Of a DNA stretch of 64,000 bases, positions 12,021-22,946 are shown piece by piece. The stretch spans positions 186,001-250,000 of the forward strand of contig CANTFL010001383.1 in the NCBI GenBank assembly GCA_947650285.1, read 5' to 3'. A model generated the notes under the pieces. The model ran no database searches. It was not told the DNA's origin and saw nothing but the letters and a program-made list of their open reading frames with translations. Position numbers and translations under genes: made by a program. This DNA is from Hyaloperonospora brassicae (taxonomy: Eukaryota; Oomycota; Peronosporomycetes; Peronosporales; Peronosporaceae). Each line of letters starts with the position of its first letter. Position 1 is the stretch's first letter.

Positions 12021-13319
12021 GGATGGCGGATAGTGCACGCAATCATAAAATTGAATGCTGCAACGGTACCGGCTCAGACGCCGATACCGAGAAAGGACGT
12101 CATCATAGATGGTATGTCAAAGAGTACCATCTTTTCGTCCATGGATCTGATGGATGGGTTCTATCAGATCCTCATGCGTGAACGGGACATCCCGTACACA
12201 GCAGTGAGCACCCCCAGCGGTATGCTGTGGGAGTGGCTAGTGATGCCACAGGGGCTGAGCAATGCCCCTGCAACATTCAACAGAGGTGCTACAAATCTGT
12301 TGAGACCGGTGCGAGACTTCGCACCGAGTTACTTCGACGATGTGTTCGTCCATAGTCGGGCTATGGACGGAAAGACGGACGCTGAAGTTCACAGAACTCA
12401 CGTTCGTCAAGTCCTTCAACTTATGCGCAAGCATAAGTTGTACTCCAACCTCAAGAAGTGTATATTCGCGGCTAGCGAAGTACCACTTCTTGGGTGCATC
12501 GTGGGTAAACACGGCGTCCGCCCTGATCCCGAAAAGATCAAGGCGATCACCGACTGGCCAGTGCCAGTCGATGTCAAGGGACTAAGGAAGTTCCTTGGTC
12601 TAGCGGCGTACTTGCCCAAGTACTCGCGCAACTACGCCGAAATGACGGTACATCTTTCTTGCTTGCTCAAGAAAAATGTCAAGTGGTCATGGAACGCTGA
12701 GTGCCAGCGTTCCTTTGAAGGTATCAAGCAAAGCTTGATGCAGTCGCCGATCTTGGCGATTGCAGATCAGGACAGACCATTTCATGTGGTCTGTGACGCC
12801 AGCGATTTTGCAATCGGCTGTGCGTTAATGCAGTTTGATGCAGATGGCGCAGAGCGCGTCATCTGTTATCAGTCGCGTCAGCTGCAAGCATCTGAGCGCA
12901 ATTACCCAGTGCATGACAAGGAACTCCTTGCCATGAAGTATGCACTGGCTAAGTTTCGCGTCTATCTCCTCGGAGATAGACCGTTTGTTGTCTATACGGA
13001 CCATGCGTCATTACGCACGGCCGTAAACAGCCCACACGTCTCGCAAAGGATGGCGAGGTGGCTATCTTTCTTCGAGGAGTATAACTTCTCCGTGGAGTAT
13101 AAACCAGGACGACTCAATGTCGTCGCGGATGGTCTTTCGCGCCGGCCCGATTTCGAGCCGGACGCACAAATCAACAGTGAGGATAAGCCCACTGTTGCGA
13201 CACTGAGAGCCAGTGTCCCGTCGTCAAGTTTACTTGACGACGTACGAAAGGCATACGCGGAAGATAAGGATCTTCTGCGATTGATGGATCATCTGGTTAA
13301 TCCATCCAGTAAATCATAG
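12021..13319 (+). pseudogene. Reverse transcriptase-RNase H, copy A
   Basis: The frame is open except for its boundaries. The RT palm shows MDLMDGFYQILM, MPQGLSNAPATFNR and the catalytic SYFDDVFVHS (YFDD at 12330-12341). RNase H shows VVCDASDFAIGCALMQF, YPVHDKELLAMKYAL and VVYTDHASL, so the acidic catalytic residues are present. The first ATG is at 12033 but is not a natural start; the region continues in frame from the TGA at 12018. A TAG at 13317-13319 separates it from integrase in the same frame. Both neighbouring stops must be read through or repaired for function. Confidence 0.9.
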
Positions 13320-14165
13320 AAAGATTTACCGGCTTTGTACCGATCCTCCTCGGATCGGTATACGACACGCAACGGGTTGCTGTATTATACAGCTGTTGCT
13401 GGCGACACGCCTCGTGTCGTCGTCCCCGCTCATGATGATTTGCGTCTACGTATCATGTACGAGTGTCACGATGCCCCAACAAGCGGCCATCGTGGAAGGG
13501 AAAAGACTTACCCCACGGTAAGTCGTGACTTTTACTGGCCCCGCCAGTATCAGTTTGTACGCAAGTACATACGTGCTTGCGAGGTTTGTCAATGGGTGAA
13601 GCCTAGTCCTCCATCCCGTGCAGCACTGCAACCTCTGCCTGTTCCGTCAGAGTGCTGGCAGTCCGTTTCAATGGACTTCGTCTTCGGGTTTCCCGAAGAC
13701 GCTCACAAGAATAATGGTATTCTTGTGTTTGTTGACCGATTCAGCAAGATGGTCCATCTTGCTGCAGTGCCCAAGTCGATCAAGACTCAAGGTTGTGCTC
13801 GTGTCTTTCTCGTCACGGTCTTCCGACTCCACGGGTCACCCCGTGAACTCGTATCCGACCGTGACCCTCGGTTCGCGGCGGCATTTTGGCAATCCGTGTT
13901 CCGTTCTCTTGGAACACGGTTGACGATGTCCACTTCTGACCATCCCGAAACAGATGGTCAGACGGAACGTGCGAACCGTGTCCTCGAAGAGATCCTTCGA
14001 GGATATGTCCACTCGTTTCCGAGTTGGAGCGAATTCCTTCCCATGGTGGAATTTGCCATCAACAACTCCGTGCATGCGTCCACAACGCATTCACCTTTCT
14101 ACGTGAATAGTTTACGCCATCCACGTGTGACGGTCCTTCTAGAGTGTGACTCTTGGATAAGGGGG
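13320..14165 (+). pseudogene. Integrase, copy A
   Basis: The N-terminal H2C2 zinc-binding module is visible (ECHDAPTSGHRGREKT, then RACEVCQWVKPS). The DDE core follows: FVFGFPEDAHKNNGILVFVD, ELVSDRDPRF and DHPETDGQTERANRVLEE. The frame runs in phase from the TAG at 13317 until a run of nine G near 14160-14168 shifts it before the GPY/F module. Copy B differs at that homopolymer. The catalytic residues appear intact, so this was a functional integrase until recently. Confidence 0.88.
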
Positions 14166-15353
14166 GGGGACTCGATCGAGCAAAAACCGTTTTGGCCCTT
14201 GCTCATCACGTGTCGACGCTAACGTCGTCACGTATGATGCCGATGTCGATCAGGTCGACATCGATGAAGAAGATCATCTTCAATAATAGCGTCAATGCTA
14301 TTATTGACTCGGATGATGATGACGATGCTGGTATATTCAGCATCGTCAACGATTATTCCAGCGAGGAAGAAGACAACCTCGCTGAAGAAGAGAACAATCT
14401 CTTACCAGTGCGCACGAAGCGCACTGCCAGACAAAACAAAGAGTCAGCAGAGAACTTCCTGCTGACTCGAGAGGCGATAGTCCGTTTCGTTCAGGACTCC
14501 ATCACAAATGCGGTGGATCGTCAGAAACGAAACGCAAACAAGAATGGAAGAGCAAATGTTCTTTCATTTAAAGTCAATGACCTAGTACTACTGTCTACGG
14601 TAAACTTACCTGGACATGCAGTCACTAGTGTCGGCAGTAGTAAACTACTGCCGAAATACACTGAGCCATTTTATGTGTTGCATCGCAAAGGCAATGCATA
14701 CACGATCGAATTGCCACGTAGGATGCGCACGCATCCTACGTTTTACGTGGGAAGGCTCAGGCCGTATTGTCAGTACGAGCCTTCTTCTTCCGATGAAGAT
14801 AGCCCCCACGCTCAAGAACCTCCATCAGATTTTTGCAGTTCACGCTCCAGACGATCCGTCTGGTCGCGCAGATATGATACCTCAGAACTCAAACGAGATA
14901 TCTCTCCGCGAGCTGTCGCCAGCTCGCCGAATAGGGAGCGGACATCCCGCTCGACCTGAAGCTGCGCTGTGGCATAATCGGCGCGATCCCTCGCCCGATC
15001 AGCCTCGCGATCCTTGCGGTACTTCCGCAAGGAATCAAACAGGTCGTAACGCCTGTTCCTCTCGTGCGTCAAATCATCGCGCAATTCATCGATTGCGCGA
15101 TTCATCTCGTAAGGGTCGAGATGGTGAGCCGAATCATCTGGAGGAGGTCTTTCCTCCTCCACCACATCCTTTGGTGGACGCTCACGGTGGTCAACGCTTT
15201 CTAGTGGAGCGTATCTTGAACCACCGTGACGGTTCAGGATCAAGGACGAGCTACCTCGTCCAGTGGCGGGGGTATCCACCGTCTTGGAACAGCTGGGAGC
15301 CCCGCTCTCAGCTGTTGATGAACGTTGAAGGTATCGTTCGCCAGTATGACTAG
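14165..15353 (+). pseudogene. GPY/F module, linker and chromodomain, copy A
   Basis: After an acidic stretch (SDDDDDAGIFSIVND) comes the integrase C-terminal GPY/F-like module (NDLVLLSTVNLPGHAVTS, then YTEPFYVLHRKGNAYTIELP). A +1 change near 14835 moves the frame. A linker rich in Arg, Ser and Pro then leads to a chromodomain at about 15190-15350 ([33 protein letters not shown]). The chromodomain targets integration to modified histones in chromoviruses in general. Much of the linker is also coding on the opposite strand. Confidence 0.85.
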
Positions 15354-16361
15354 ACTCATCCGATTGGCCCTGTGGCCCATCGGTAAACAGGCGCCCTAGG
15401 CGCTTGTAGACGGATTGCAAATTTGCAATCGCGTCACGCATCTCAGCCGAGATGTGTGCCCTTCCCCAGGGCGAACTTAGGGAATACACATCCCTATGTG
15501 CACGCTGCGAGTTGTCAACACAACTCGCACAAGGTTCTGCCGATGTGAGGCAAGGAATGTCTGCCTCACTCGACAAACAGTGCAACCGGTACCTAGCACC
15601 GGTTGGCGTTCGCCTTTCGAACCTGAGACGTGTCGTCTCAAGTTTCTTAAGCCACCCTTCTCGTCCAAAATTCTTTACGTTTTGGACGAACGCGTTCCAC
15701 GCCACCAAAAGCGAGTTTTTGTCACGCTTTTGGTTGCCGTTGTATTATCGATGTATAAGCAAGACATCGAGATAAAAGTCTTCTTCAGCGCGAAAGTTAT
15801 TCGCGCTGGGATCCAAACCGTGAAGCTCAGTTGCATCGAATACGTGTATTCGATGGTGTAGGCTTGTATCGTGAGATAAGATATTGATGATCCGTTCAGG
15901 CAAACGCCACGGCTTCAGCTCATCACGCTTCACAGTGGTACCCTTGTCGGTACCACGGTTGTCAGTATGACGATGGCGTGCACCATCGTCAAGTCGCTCG
16001 TGCGAAGGAGCACGAGTTGATCGCGGTGATGAGCAATCATACTCATCACCATACTCATCATCACTGCCGAACAGACTGTGACGCATGTCGCGAGTCCGTA
16101 CGTTCGGCAGTGTCTCTTGATGAACTGAGGCACCGCAGGTGAGCGCGAGGCCTCTATAGACTCTTCCGAGTCAGACACGTCTGACCCGCCAGAATAGATG
16201 ACCTCTATGTCAGGGTCATCATGCGCACGCGGTGTAATACCGCGTGCACCTACAGCACCTGTTGCTGCAGGCGCAGAACGAGTAGCAGGCGACGAATCGT
16301 CTGCCGCAGAGGCTGGCACAGCAGCGGGCTGTGCGTGTCTTGAGTCACCCCGCATAGACAT
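14812..16361 (-). pseudogene. Antisense coiled-coil gene, copy A
   Basis: On the minus strand a frame opens near 16361, shifts near 16050, reads to a TAA at 15745-15747, then stays open in the same frame for 299 codons to 14812. The head is Ser/Asp/Ala-rich ([18 protein letters not shown]). The middle has [16 protein letters not shown] and, after the [21 protein letters not shown]. The C-terminal ~120 residues are charged and heptad-like ([18 protein letters not shown]). It overlaps the sense chromodomain and linker frame. No known domain is recognised and its function is unknown. The same gene occurs in copy B. Confidence 0.65.
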
Positions 16362-16492
16362 GTTAACTATGCGAGGTCAAGCGGAAAGTGAATGGAACGG
16401 ATCCAAAAAGTGCTCCCTGTCCCAATGGTGGCCAACGGGTGGCCACCATATTTTCGATAGTCACACGGTGACTATCAGTTAAGGGGGGGTGA

Positions 16493-16884
16493 TGTAACGG
16501 GGCAGCCCGTTACATGAAATTGTCACTTTAAGGAAAGTGACAATAAAGAATATAAAGATGGATATTCTGTAAACAATATAACCAAAATGGTGATATTGAA
16601 GGGTCGACTAAAGGGTCTGTTCATTGGTTGATATCGTGATGATATCAACCCACCAATCGCCGCAAGACGCGCACAATGAGTGGTGAGTAGACGTCACCAT
16701 ACATCCAGTCATATTAGTATAGTTAAACTAAGTCAAACAGAGAGACAGTAGTTTAAAGACTTAATTATATTATTATAACAGTTCTGCTTTTACCCTACCT
16801 ACGCTTCCTCGCTTGCCACGTGTACGTCTGTCGGGGCACCGAAAACCCTTGCGTTAAGTTCACGCAAGGGTGTGCCCCGTTACA
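16493..16884 (+). repeat. 3' LTR of copy A
   Basis: The 392-bp LTR follows a polypurine tract (aaggggggg then tga, 16481-16492). It begins with a 9-bp hairpin, tgtaacggg/cccgttaca with a 4-nt loop. Its U3 has the 3'-type sequence (aaagggtctgttcattgg), while its U5 has the other subtype (gccacgtgtac, cggggcaccga). It ends ccccgttaca at 16884. Confidence 0.93.
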
Positions 16885-16899
16885 GGTGTGACCCGTTAC
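16885..16899 (+). repeat. Residual LTR tail after copy A
   Basis: The bases ggtgtgacccgttaca directly after the 3' LTR repeat the last part of an LTR (ggtgtgccccgttaca). This suggests that copy A abuts a remnant of another LTR rather than its original target site. Confidence 0.5.
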
Positions 16900-18460
16900 A
16901 AGTAGAACATACGCATATGCAGGTAAACTAGAGGACCTTTATTTTTCAGTGCGCTTCCCTTTACAGACTCACGTCAAACTCAACAGCCTGCAGCGGCAAA
17001 CTATCGTATACATGTGATGAGGTCATGTGAAGAAGTGGAGAGCAGCACCAAGTGATGCTCTAGTCCTTCGATGGCACTTACACGTGCGCCATCCAGCATT
17101 TCCTCACCCTCCAAGTCCGGCACATATAGTGCGTTGCCGCTTCCGCCGAGTAATGTGCGTTGACATGGCACTGCGTATGTTTCTGGCGTCAAAGGAACGG
17201 CTGATGTGCTAGGATGTGACACGTTCACATGTACATGGTGGCAGGTTTGAACGCCATACGGTCACGGTGAGAGCTATGGTGGCATCCATAGCGCTAGCCC
17301 TGTATCGCACGCAATGGCTCCGAGATGTGACTGCACATGCATTGATCAAGAGAAAAAGTCTTGCTAGCCCGCCCGTCTCTGGGCTTGCTGCACCCCATCT
17401 GCTGTGATGTGGTCTTCGATGTGGCGAGATGCTTCAGCTCGTCAAACGTTTGCCCTTCCACGGAGCTAAATATCTGGTCTTGCGCTGCAGTCCACGCATT
17501 GCCGCCTCATACAATTAGCAATCAGCTTTGAGGCTATGCGCGACGGCCGCCTCGCATGTAGCGAATGACGGATCGAGTGGTGCCTAGCTTGCAGCTTGCT
17601 GTCTATTTCATAGTGCTAAGCATGTATCGACTTTCGCCATCAGCCGTGGTAGTGCTGGGCTCAGCGACTATCCGCGTGTTAGCCGATGTAGCACGCCAAT
17701 GTGGAGGGCAGGTCTGCTACCCAGACGCTTGGAACCGCATACTCTGTCGCTTCATGCTGTCCGAAAACAGCAGGTCTCGATGAACGCTATCGTGTGGTTG
17801 TGATGTCTCGATCGGTGCTGTCGCAACCACTCGCGATGTCTCGACGGATGATAGTGGACAGTCGTGGACCGAATATGACCGACCGTTGGTCTCATACGGT
17901 GTGCTGGAATAGACAAACCATTACACATCAACAGATGTATACCATCGCTTTTACTCTTTCCTGCCGTCCTATCGCGATTGTTTAGTTGTAGCGTATGTAG
18001 GTGTGTACTCTGGATTGTTTCCGTTCGCCTACCACCACGGGATATGCCACCGCAACAGGCAGCTTGGACCAGCTTACCAATCGAATCGTCGCTGCTCAGC
18101 GGTGCTGTAGTTTGTCAGCGCTTCAGTCTAGACCAAGAATCGCTTGCTCGTCGAGCCTGTGAGATAATCCATCTTCAGCAACTTATATTTCTTGGTAGTT
18201 TAGGGTGTTCACGCGAGATAGCCTGTGCAGGAAGAGGATCCATACGATCACAAGCGCAACACGCAGCTTGTAGGGCTGTCCTGAATCGCGCGTCTATGCG
18301 CAAGCGATTTTCGTCCGTGATGTGCTGCGCGCTCTGTGCAGCCCATAGAACCGTCTAGAGCGAACGGAAAATCCACCACGGAAGAAGTTTCTTCGCACGA
18401 CGTGACAACCGTCGAAACAGCAGACGTCGACAAGGCGGGGACTTGTTTTCTAGTAGCATT
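16900..18460 (-). pseudogene. Unidentified gene relic upstream of the NLP
   Basis: There is no intact gene here. On the minus strand several stretches read like protein but sit in different frames: CVDCSARPDIFSSVEGQTFD near 17460-17520, and LYVPDLEGEEMLDGARVSAI followed by LEHHLVLLSTSS within 17001-17228, which has its own ATG at 17226-17228. GC content and codon style are closer to host genes than to the elements. I cannot name the family. It is probably a frameshifted host gene remnant, and its 5' end faces the NLP gene divergently. Confidence 0.3.
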
Positions 18461-18470
18461 GTAGCGTTCA

Positions 18471-18480
18471 TCATTTTCCA
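18471..18480 (+). promoter_or_regulatory. Putative oomycete initiator element
   Basis: The motif tcattttcca, followed by a pyrimidine-rich stretch, lies 35-44 bp ahead of the NLP ATG at 18515. It fits the oomycete core-promoter initiator with its flanking region as generally described. The transcription start would fall about 40 bp before the ATG, a normal short leader. Confidence 0.45.
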
Positions 18481-18514
18481 ATTCCCCCGCTAGAAGACAC
18501 GACGATAAACAACC

Positions 18515-19312
18515 ATGAAGACCGGCCTCTTCGTGTATACTGCTCTCTTCGCCGCAACTGTAGTGCAAGCCCACGATGCGTCTCACGACGTCGTGAAGAA
18601 CGTCTCCCCTGATTCGAATCCCGAGTCAACTCCGGATGTGGTGAAGAGGATGCTGGGGCAGATCAAGCACAATGACGTGAAGCCGTTTCCTCAGCCAAAG
18701 CCCATCACAGTTTCCGAGATAGCGGGCGTCAAATTCAAACCTGAGCTCCGCATTACTGACGGATGCGCCTCGTACCCCTTCGTGAACGCAGCTGGTGAGA
18801 TTAGCGGCGGTCTCGACAATACGGGACCTTCGGATGGCCAATGCAAGGGATCTGGGCATGGGTCTCAAGTCTATGGACGCTCAGATTGGTACAACAACAA
18901 ATGGGCCATCATGTTCGTCTACTACTTCCCGAAAGACTCGCCGTCTCATCTTATCGGCCGTCGCCACGGCTTCGAGCAGGCCATTGTGTGGCTTGAAAAT
19001 CCTGTCACGAGCAACGTGATGCTGGCGGTGTCGTTGTCGGAAGGCCATAGGTTCTCGAAGACGGTTGGACCAGACCAGAAATTTCTGAACGGGACGAGTG
19101 TCAAACTCAGCTATGAAAGGTTTGGTCTCAAAGGCACTCACAGGCTCAAACTCACTAAGGATTCTGGTGATTCCCTGCCGCTGATCATGTGGGAACAGCT
19201 GACGCCAGAGGCTCGCGATGCGGTCAACGCTTTTGACTCGGATGGAGACAAGGTGCCCTTCAGTGACACTCAGTTTCCGAAAGAGTTGGAAAAGGCTTGG
19301 CCATTCAAATAA
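18515..19312 (+). CDS. Secreted NPP1/NLP-family protein
   Basis: This is an intact 265-residue, intron-free gene. Residues 1-19 form a signal peptide with cleavage near VVQA. The NPP1 domain follows a short, variable pro-like segment. Two cysteines, C84 and C110, fit a type 1 NLP disulfide. The region before the heptapeptide (AIMFVYYFPKDSP, 131-143) is the conserved pattern-recognition segment of the family. The heptapeptide itself reads GRRHGFE (148-154) and departs from the family's canonical residues at three positions, including a metal-binding acidic residue and the aromatic next to it. In known NLPs such changes go with loss of cell-killing activity, so this is probably a non-cytotoxic member, as is frequent in biotrophic downy mildews. 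It acts in the apoplast, if at all. It sits alone between chromoviruses A and B. Confidence 0.9.
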   Translation: MKTGLFVYTALFAATVVQAHDASHDVVKNVSPDSNPESTPDVVKRMLGQIKHNDVKPFPQPKPITVSEIAGVKFKPELRITDGCASYPFVNAAGEISGGLDNTGPSDGQCKGSGHGSQVYGRSDWYNNKWAIMFVYYFPKDSPSHLIGRRHGFEQAIVWLENPVTSNVMLAVSLSEGHRFSKTVGPDQKFLNGTSVKLSYERFGLKGTHRLKLTKDSGDSLPLIMWEQLTPEARDAVNAFDSDGDKVPFSDTQFPKELEKAWPFK

Positions 19313-19812
19313 TGATTTGATCTGGCACATGAGGCTTTCGTAAGAGCATGTCCGTTCATGTACCACGCGCGCTCGTGTTGTGAGCATTCATGTACGTTTT
19401 CTTGCTGTCATTGCACGGTAAAAGAAGTCCTCTGTGTCAAGTGGATCGGCTCCTAGTAACCTAGTTTGCACTGATTGTTGATCTTCTTAATACATTACGA
19501 TTTTGGACGATCATGAACAACTGGCTGAGCCGTTTATCTGTAAATTAAGGCGGCAGGTAGCAAAGCAGTACAGTTTAACTAGTGCAGATTGTTGATACGA
19601 CAGCAAAGCTAACGCACGAGGGATCGGATCACGCGTCAGGTGTAGATCGTGCTGATGCTATGATATCGCCCCTTTGTTTTTCAGATGCTGAGTCATACAC
19701 GGTGAGCTCAAACAACGTCCTGATAGAAATGAACAATTCATGCACGTATGAACTTCACATCCCAACGAGTTTGGTAGCATGCGTCACACCATTCGCTGGG
19801 CCCCGACTTAAA
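19313..19812. other. Intergenic, NLP to copy B
   Basis: There is no gene or recognised repeat. It contains the 3' flank of the NLP gene; a candidate poly(A) signal is not distinct. The last five bases before the next LTR (tagtg, 19813-19817) form the left target duplication of copy B. Confidence 0.5.
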
Positions 19813-19817
19813 TAGTG

Positions 19818-20211
19818 TGTAACGGGGCAGCCCGTTACATGGAAATTGTCACTTTGAGAGATAATGACAATAAGGAATATAAAGTTGAATATTCTTTTAA
19901 CAGTATCACCAATGGTGGTGATATTGATGAGTCGACCAAAGCGTCGGCTCATTGGTTGATATCTTGATGATATCAACCCACCAATCGCCGCAAGACGCGC
20001 GCAATGAGTGGTGAGTAGACGTCACCATACACTCAGTTATATTAGTATAATTTAGTTAAGTCAAACAGAGAGACAGTGGTTAAAGACTTAATTATATTAA
20101 TATAACAGTTCTACTTTTACCCTTACCTACGCTTCCTCGTTTGCCACGTGTACGTCTGTCGGGGCACCGAAACCCTTGCGTTAAGTTCACGCAAGGGTGT
20201 GCCCCGTTACA
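19818..20211 (+). repeat. 5' LTR of copy B
   Basis: The 394-bp LTR begins with the hairpin tgtaacggg-gcag-cccgttaca and ends ccccgttaca. U5 contains a 10-bp inverted repeat (acccttgcgt/acgcaagggt). Its U3 belongs to the subtype also seen in the 5' LTR of copy A, not to that of its own 3' LTR. The primer-binding region cctggtagcac follows directly. Confidence 0.94.
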
Positions 20212-20261
20212 CCTGGTAGCACTTTGTAGTCCTTCCAGCGACCACCTCCACATCATCCACC

Positions 20262-21339
20262 ATGGTAATGGTGGATGATGAGGAGACCTTTCACGCCACG
20301 CGTGAGAGGTTTACCCATTTGAGTGATATCAAATGGAGCGCGGTAGAACGAATGAGTTCTACCGTAGGCGAGGTCGCTATTAGCGCCATGTTGGAGTCTC
20401 TCAACAGAGACCAACAACATGCCGCTATAGCCAAGTTTATTCAAAATGAACTTGTCGCCGAAAGGGAGAAAGTAGCCTTGCTTCACCAGCAAGGCTTTCA
20501 ACAGGCCGAGTAGTTGAGAGAACTCGGTGCTCAACAGACAGAGCTGTGGAGACAGAAGCAATTCCATGCTGCTGTGGGCGGGACGGCACATGCGCGTCGT
20601 CCCGAAGTCATGAAAGTTGACATCTCCAAGTACAGTGGAGTACAGGAAGACTCTCTGTTACTGTGGTGTGTCGAACTCGACAGAGCCCTAAGGGCTCGTC
20701 GCGTCGAAGATGAGCAATTTAAACTCACATTTGCTCAAACCCACGTGGCAGGACGTGCCAAATCTTGGTCCCTGGGACTCGAGAGTAGCGACCCACATGT
20801 GTTTAGGTCGCTAGATGACTTCAAGTCCCGGCTCAGACAAACGTTTGAGCCGCCACGGGCTGAGTTCAGGGCTCGTTCAGAGCTCCTGAAACTCAAGCAG
20901 GGTGAGCGTGATGTGCACGCTTACGCACAACATATACGACTCCTTGCGAGTAGTTTAACTGCCAACCCAGTCCATGAACACACGTTGATTACGGTGTTCA
21001 TGCAAGGGCTCGCAGAAGGGCCCGTCAGGAGCCACCTGTTCCGCCTTGAGCTGAATACGCTTGAAGAAGCGATATCAGCCGCGGAACAGGAAGGCTTTAG
21101 CATGAGACAGGCTCATGCTATATCAAACTCTTATCGTCCACCGAGACGGACAAGATACCGGAGGTCCAGAACCAATGGACCTCTGCTATGTTGAGAGCGA
21201 CAGAACTCGCTCTTCAAACAACAAGCGAATGCAGAAATGCAATCACTGTCAGAAGTTAGGGCACTACGCATACGAGTGTAGTGCTCCACGCCCAGTACCA
21301 AACAGTACTGAGCGAAATGGACGACCATTTGCCAGATAG
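20262..21339 (+). pseudogene. Gag of copy B (broken)
   Basis: The ATG at 20262 begins MVMVDDEETFHATRERF. A TAG at 20511-20513 replaces the CAG of copy A. The frame then runs on through the gag core (FKLTFAQTHVAGRAKSW, RQTFEPPRAEFRAR, HAYAQHIRLLAS) to about 21149, where an extra G shifts it. The CCHC knuckle CNHCQKLGHYAYEC is in the new frame, which ends at 21337-21339. Apart from these two lesions the gag is better preserved than in copy A. Gag would form the virus-like particle. Confidence 0.87.
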
Positions 21340-21467
21340 GGCAATGGGCGTGGGTCCAGCGCTGTTGCGAAGCCGCAACAGCGAGACGGACCATCAAAAA
21401 ATGGTCGGGGTCAGTAGGGGCGGAGCGCCCTACTGATCCAGCAACTTCAATAGAATTTGCAAATCTC

Positions 21468-22946
21468 TTGACGAAAGTTGCTCCAGATACACAATCATTG
21501 TGTGTCTCTGCACCTGGTGATGACGTTTCGCTCATCACCTTGAAGTTGGAAGCGACAAATGATTTGTCGCTTCGTGCCCTAGTAGACTGCGGGGCTTCGA
21601 ACAACTTTGTTCGACGCCAGTCACTAGAGGGTCGTAGGCTCAAGTTCGTTGAGCGCGACATTCCCCTTACAAGGATGACGGTGCGCCTTGCAACAGGCGC
21701 ATCGATTACCGTTGAGAAACGTGTAGTAGGAATCTACTACATGTTAGAGGGCGAACAGTACGATGATGACTTCATCGTACTAGATCTGGATGACAAATTT
21801 GATGTCATCCTGGGATTACCTTGGCTCAGAAGGTACGAGCCAAGAGTGAGCTGGCAGCATCGATCCGTGAAGATGCCTGCCGCTTGTTCATCAGATGGCT
21901 ATCTGATGAAAGTCATGAAGCGTCCACAAGCGTGTGGATGTACTGGGAGTGAGTGCGATGGTCTCACTTGTGGTACGGTCGTCAGCACGACTGCACAAGA
22001 TCACAGTGTAGTTGATCACTACACTGTGGAGCAACCTCCCGGCGGCTGTACAGGAGTACAGGCTGCGCCGAAGGTCCACCACTCGAAGAAGTCGAGTGGA
22101 CCGGGACACGGATGCATGCCTAGCGGTCAGCATCTTAGACAAAAGAAACATGTTGCCTTCAAAGGGCAACATGGACATCCTAGGTCGATTGGAGAGTCGA
22201 CCGTAGAGGATCGGTGCCTGACTGTGGTTGCACAGACACAGTCAGAAGACGTTGAGGGAATAAGTCCCCACGTACTTGAGGAAGGAATTCCTCAAGAGTC
22301 ACTTGCTGAGGGATCAGGCCCCCAGCAACCTGTGGAAGCAAGTTCCCAGGAAGAAACCGAGACGTTGAACGTCTTGGTTAATGACGGATCAAGCGTAGGC
22401 GCTTATACGCTTGATCTGATTGTGCCTCCGAAGTTAACTTCGGAGATAACTCAGTTGCCAACGCTAGAACCGAAACGGTTCTTGCGTGATCTGCGTAGTG
22501 GCAAAGTCAAGCAGATCTGCATACTCGTCACAGAGGATGAGTATGTGGCCGATATTCGGTCGGCAACAGTATTTGCTGAGAACGAACGGGTTCTCAGCAG
22601 CTCATCGATGGACGAAAGTGTCCTCGATGAGAAGACTCGGATTGAGCGATACACGTCTCAATCCTGGGAGTCACTTCAGGCAAATCATTTGTATAAGGAT
22701 TTGATCGAATTCAGGGATGTATTCCCTGAATCCGTACCTTGCGAGTTGCCTAAGGACAAAGGCACTCGACACGAGATCGAGCTCAAACCAGGCTCGAAGT
22801 ACTGTGTCATGAAGCAGTGGCCACTGCCTCGTGAACAAGTACTAGCGATCGACAAGGTCTTTGCCGATCGCTTAGCAGCGGGTCATGTGAGGGAATCAAC
22901 ATCCCCTCACAGCTCTCCGACCTTCTGTGTGCGCAAGGCCACGTGA
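21468..22946 (+). pseudogene. Protease, linker and RT N-terminus, copy B
   Basis: One uninterrupted frame of 492 codons starts at a TTG and is part of the polyprotein. It contains the aspartic protease (ALVDCGASNNFV; DVILGLPWLRRYEP), a ~250-residue low-complexity linker (SGPGHGCMPSGQHLRQKK; SSQEETETLNVLVNDGS) and the RT entry segment (HEIELKPGSKYCVMKQWPL; SSPTFCVRKAT). It stops at a TGA (22944-22946) that copy A also has. The frame is -1 relative to gag, as in A, which suggests gag and pol were joined by a frameshift. Confidence 0.88.

Larger units (their letters stand above)
8891..16884 (+). mobile_element. Ty3/gypsy chromovirus copy A
   Basis: This is a full-length element of about 8.0 kb with LTRs at both ends, a gag region, protease, reverse transcriptase, RNase H, H2C2/DDE integrase, GPY/F module and chromodomain, in the order typical of chromoviruses. 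It is not autonomous: there are in-frame stops (10410-10412, 10928-10930, 12018-12020, 13317-13319) and frameshifts near 9475, 9895, 10165, 11310, 14165 and 14835 relative to copy B. Its flanks do not match (acgct or cgcta before, ggtgt after), so the original target duplication is lost. Copy B is a close relative in the same orientation 11 kb downstream. Confidence 0.95.
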
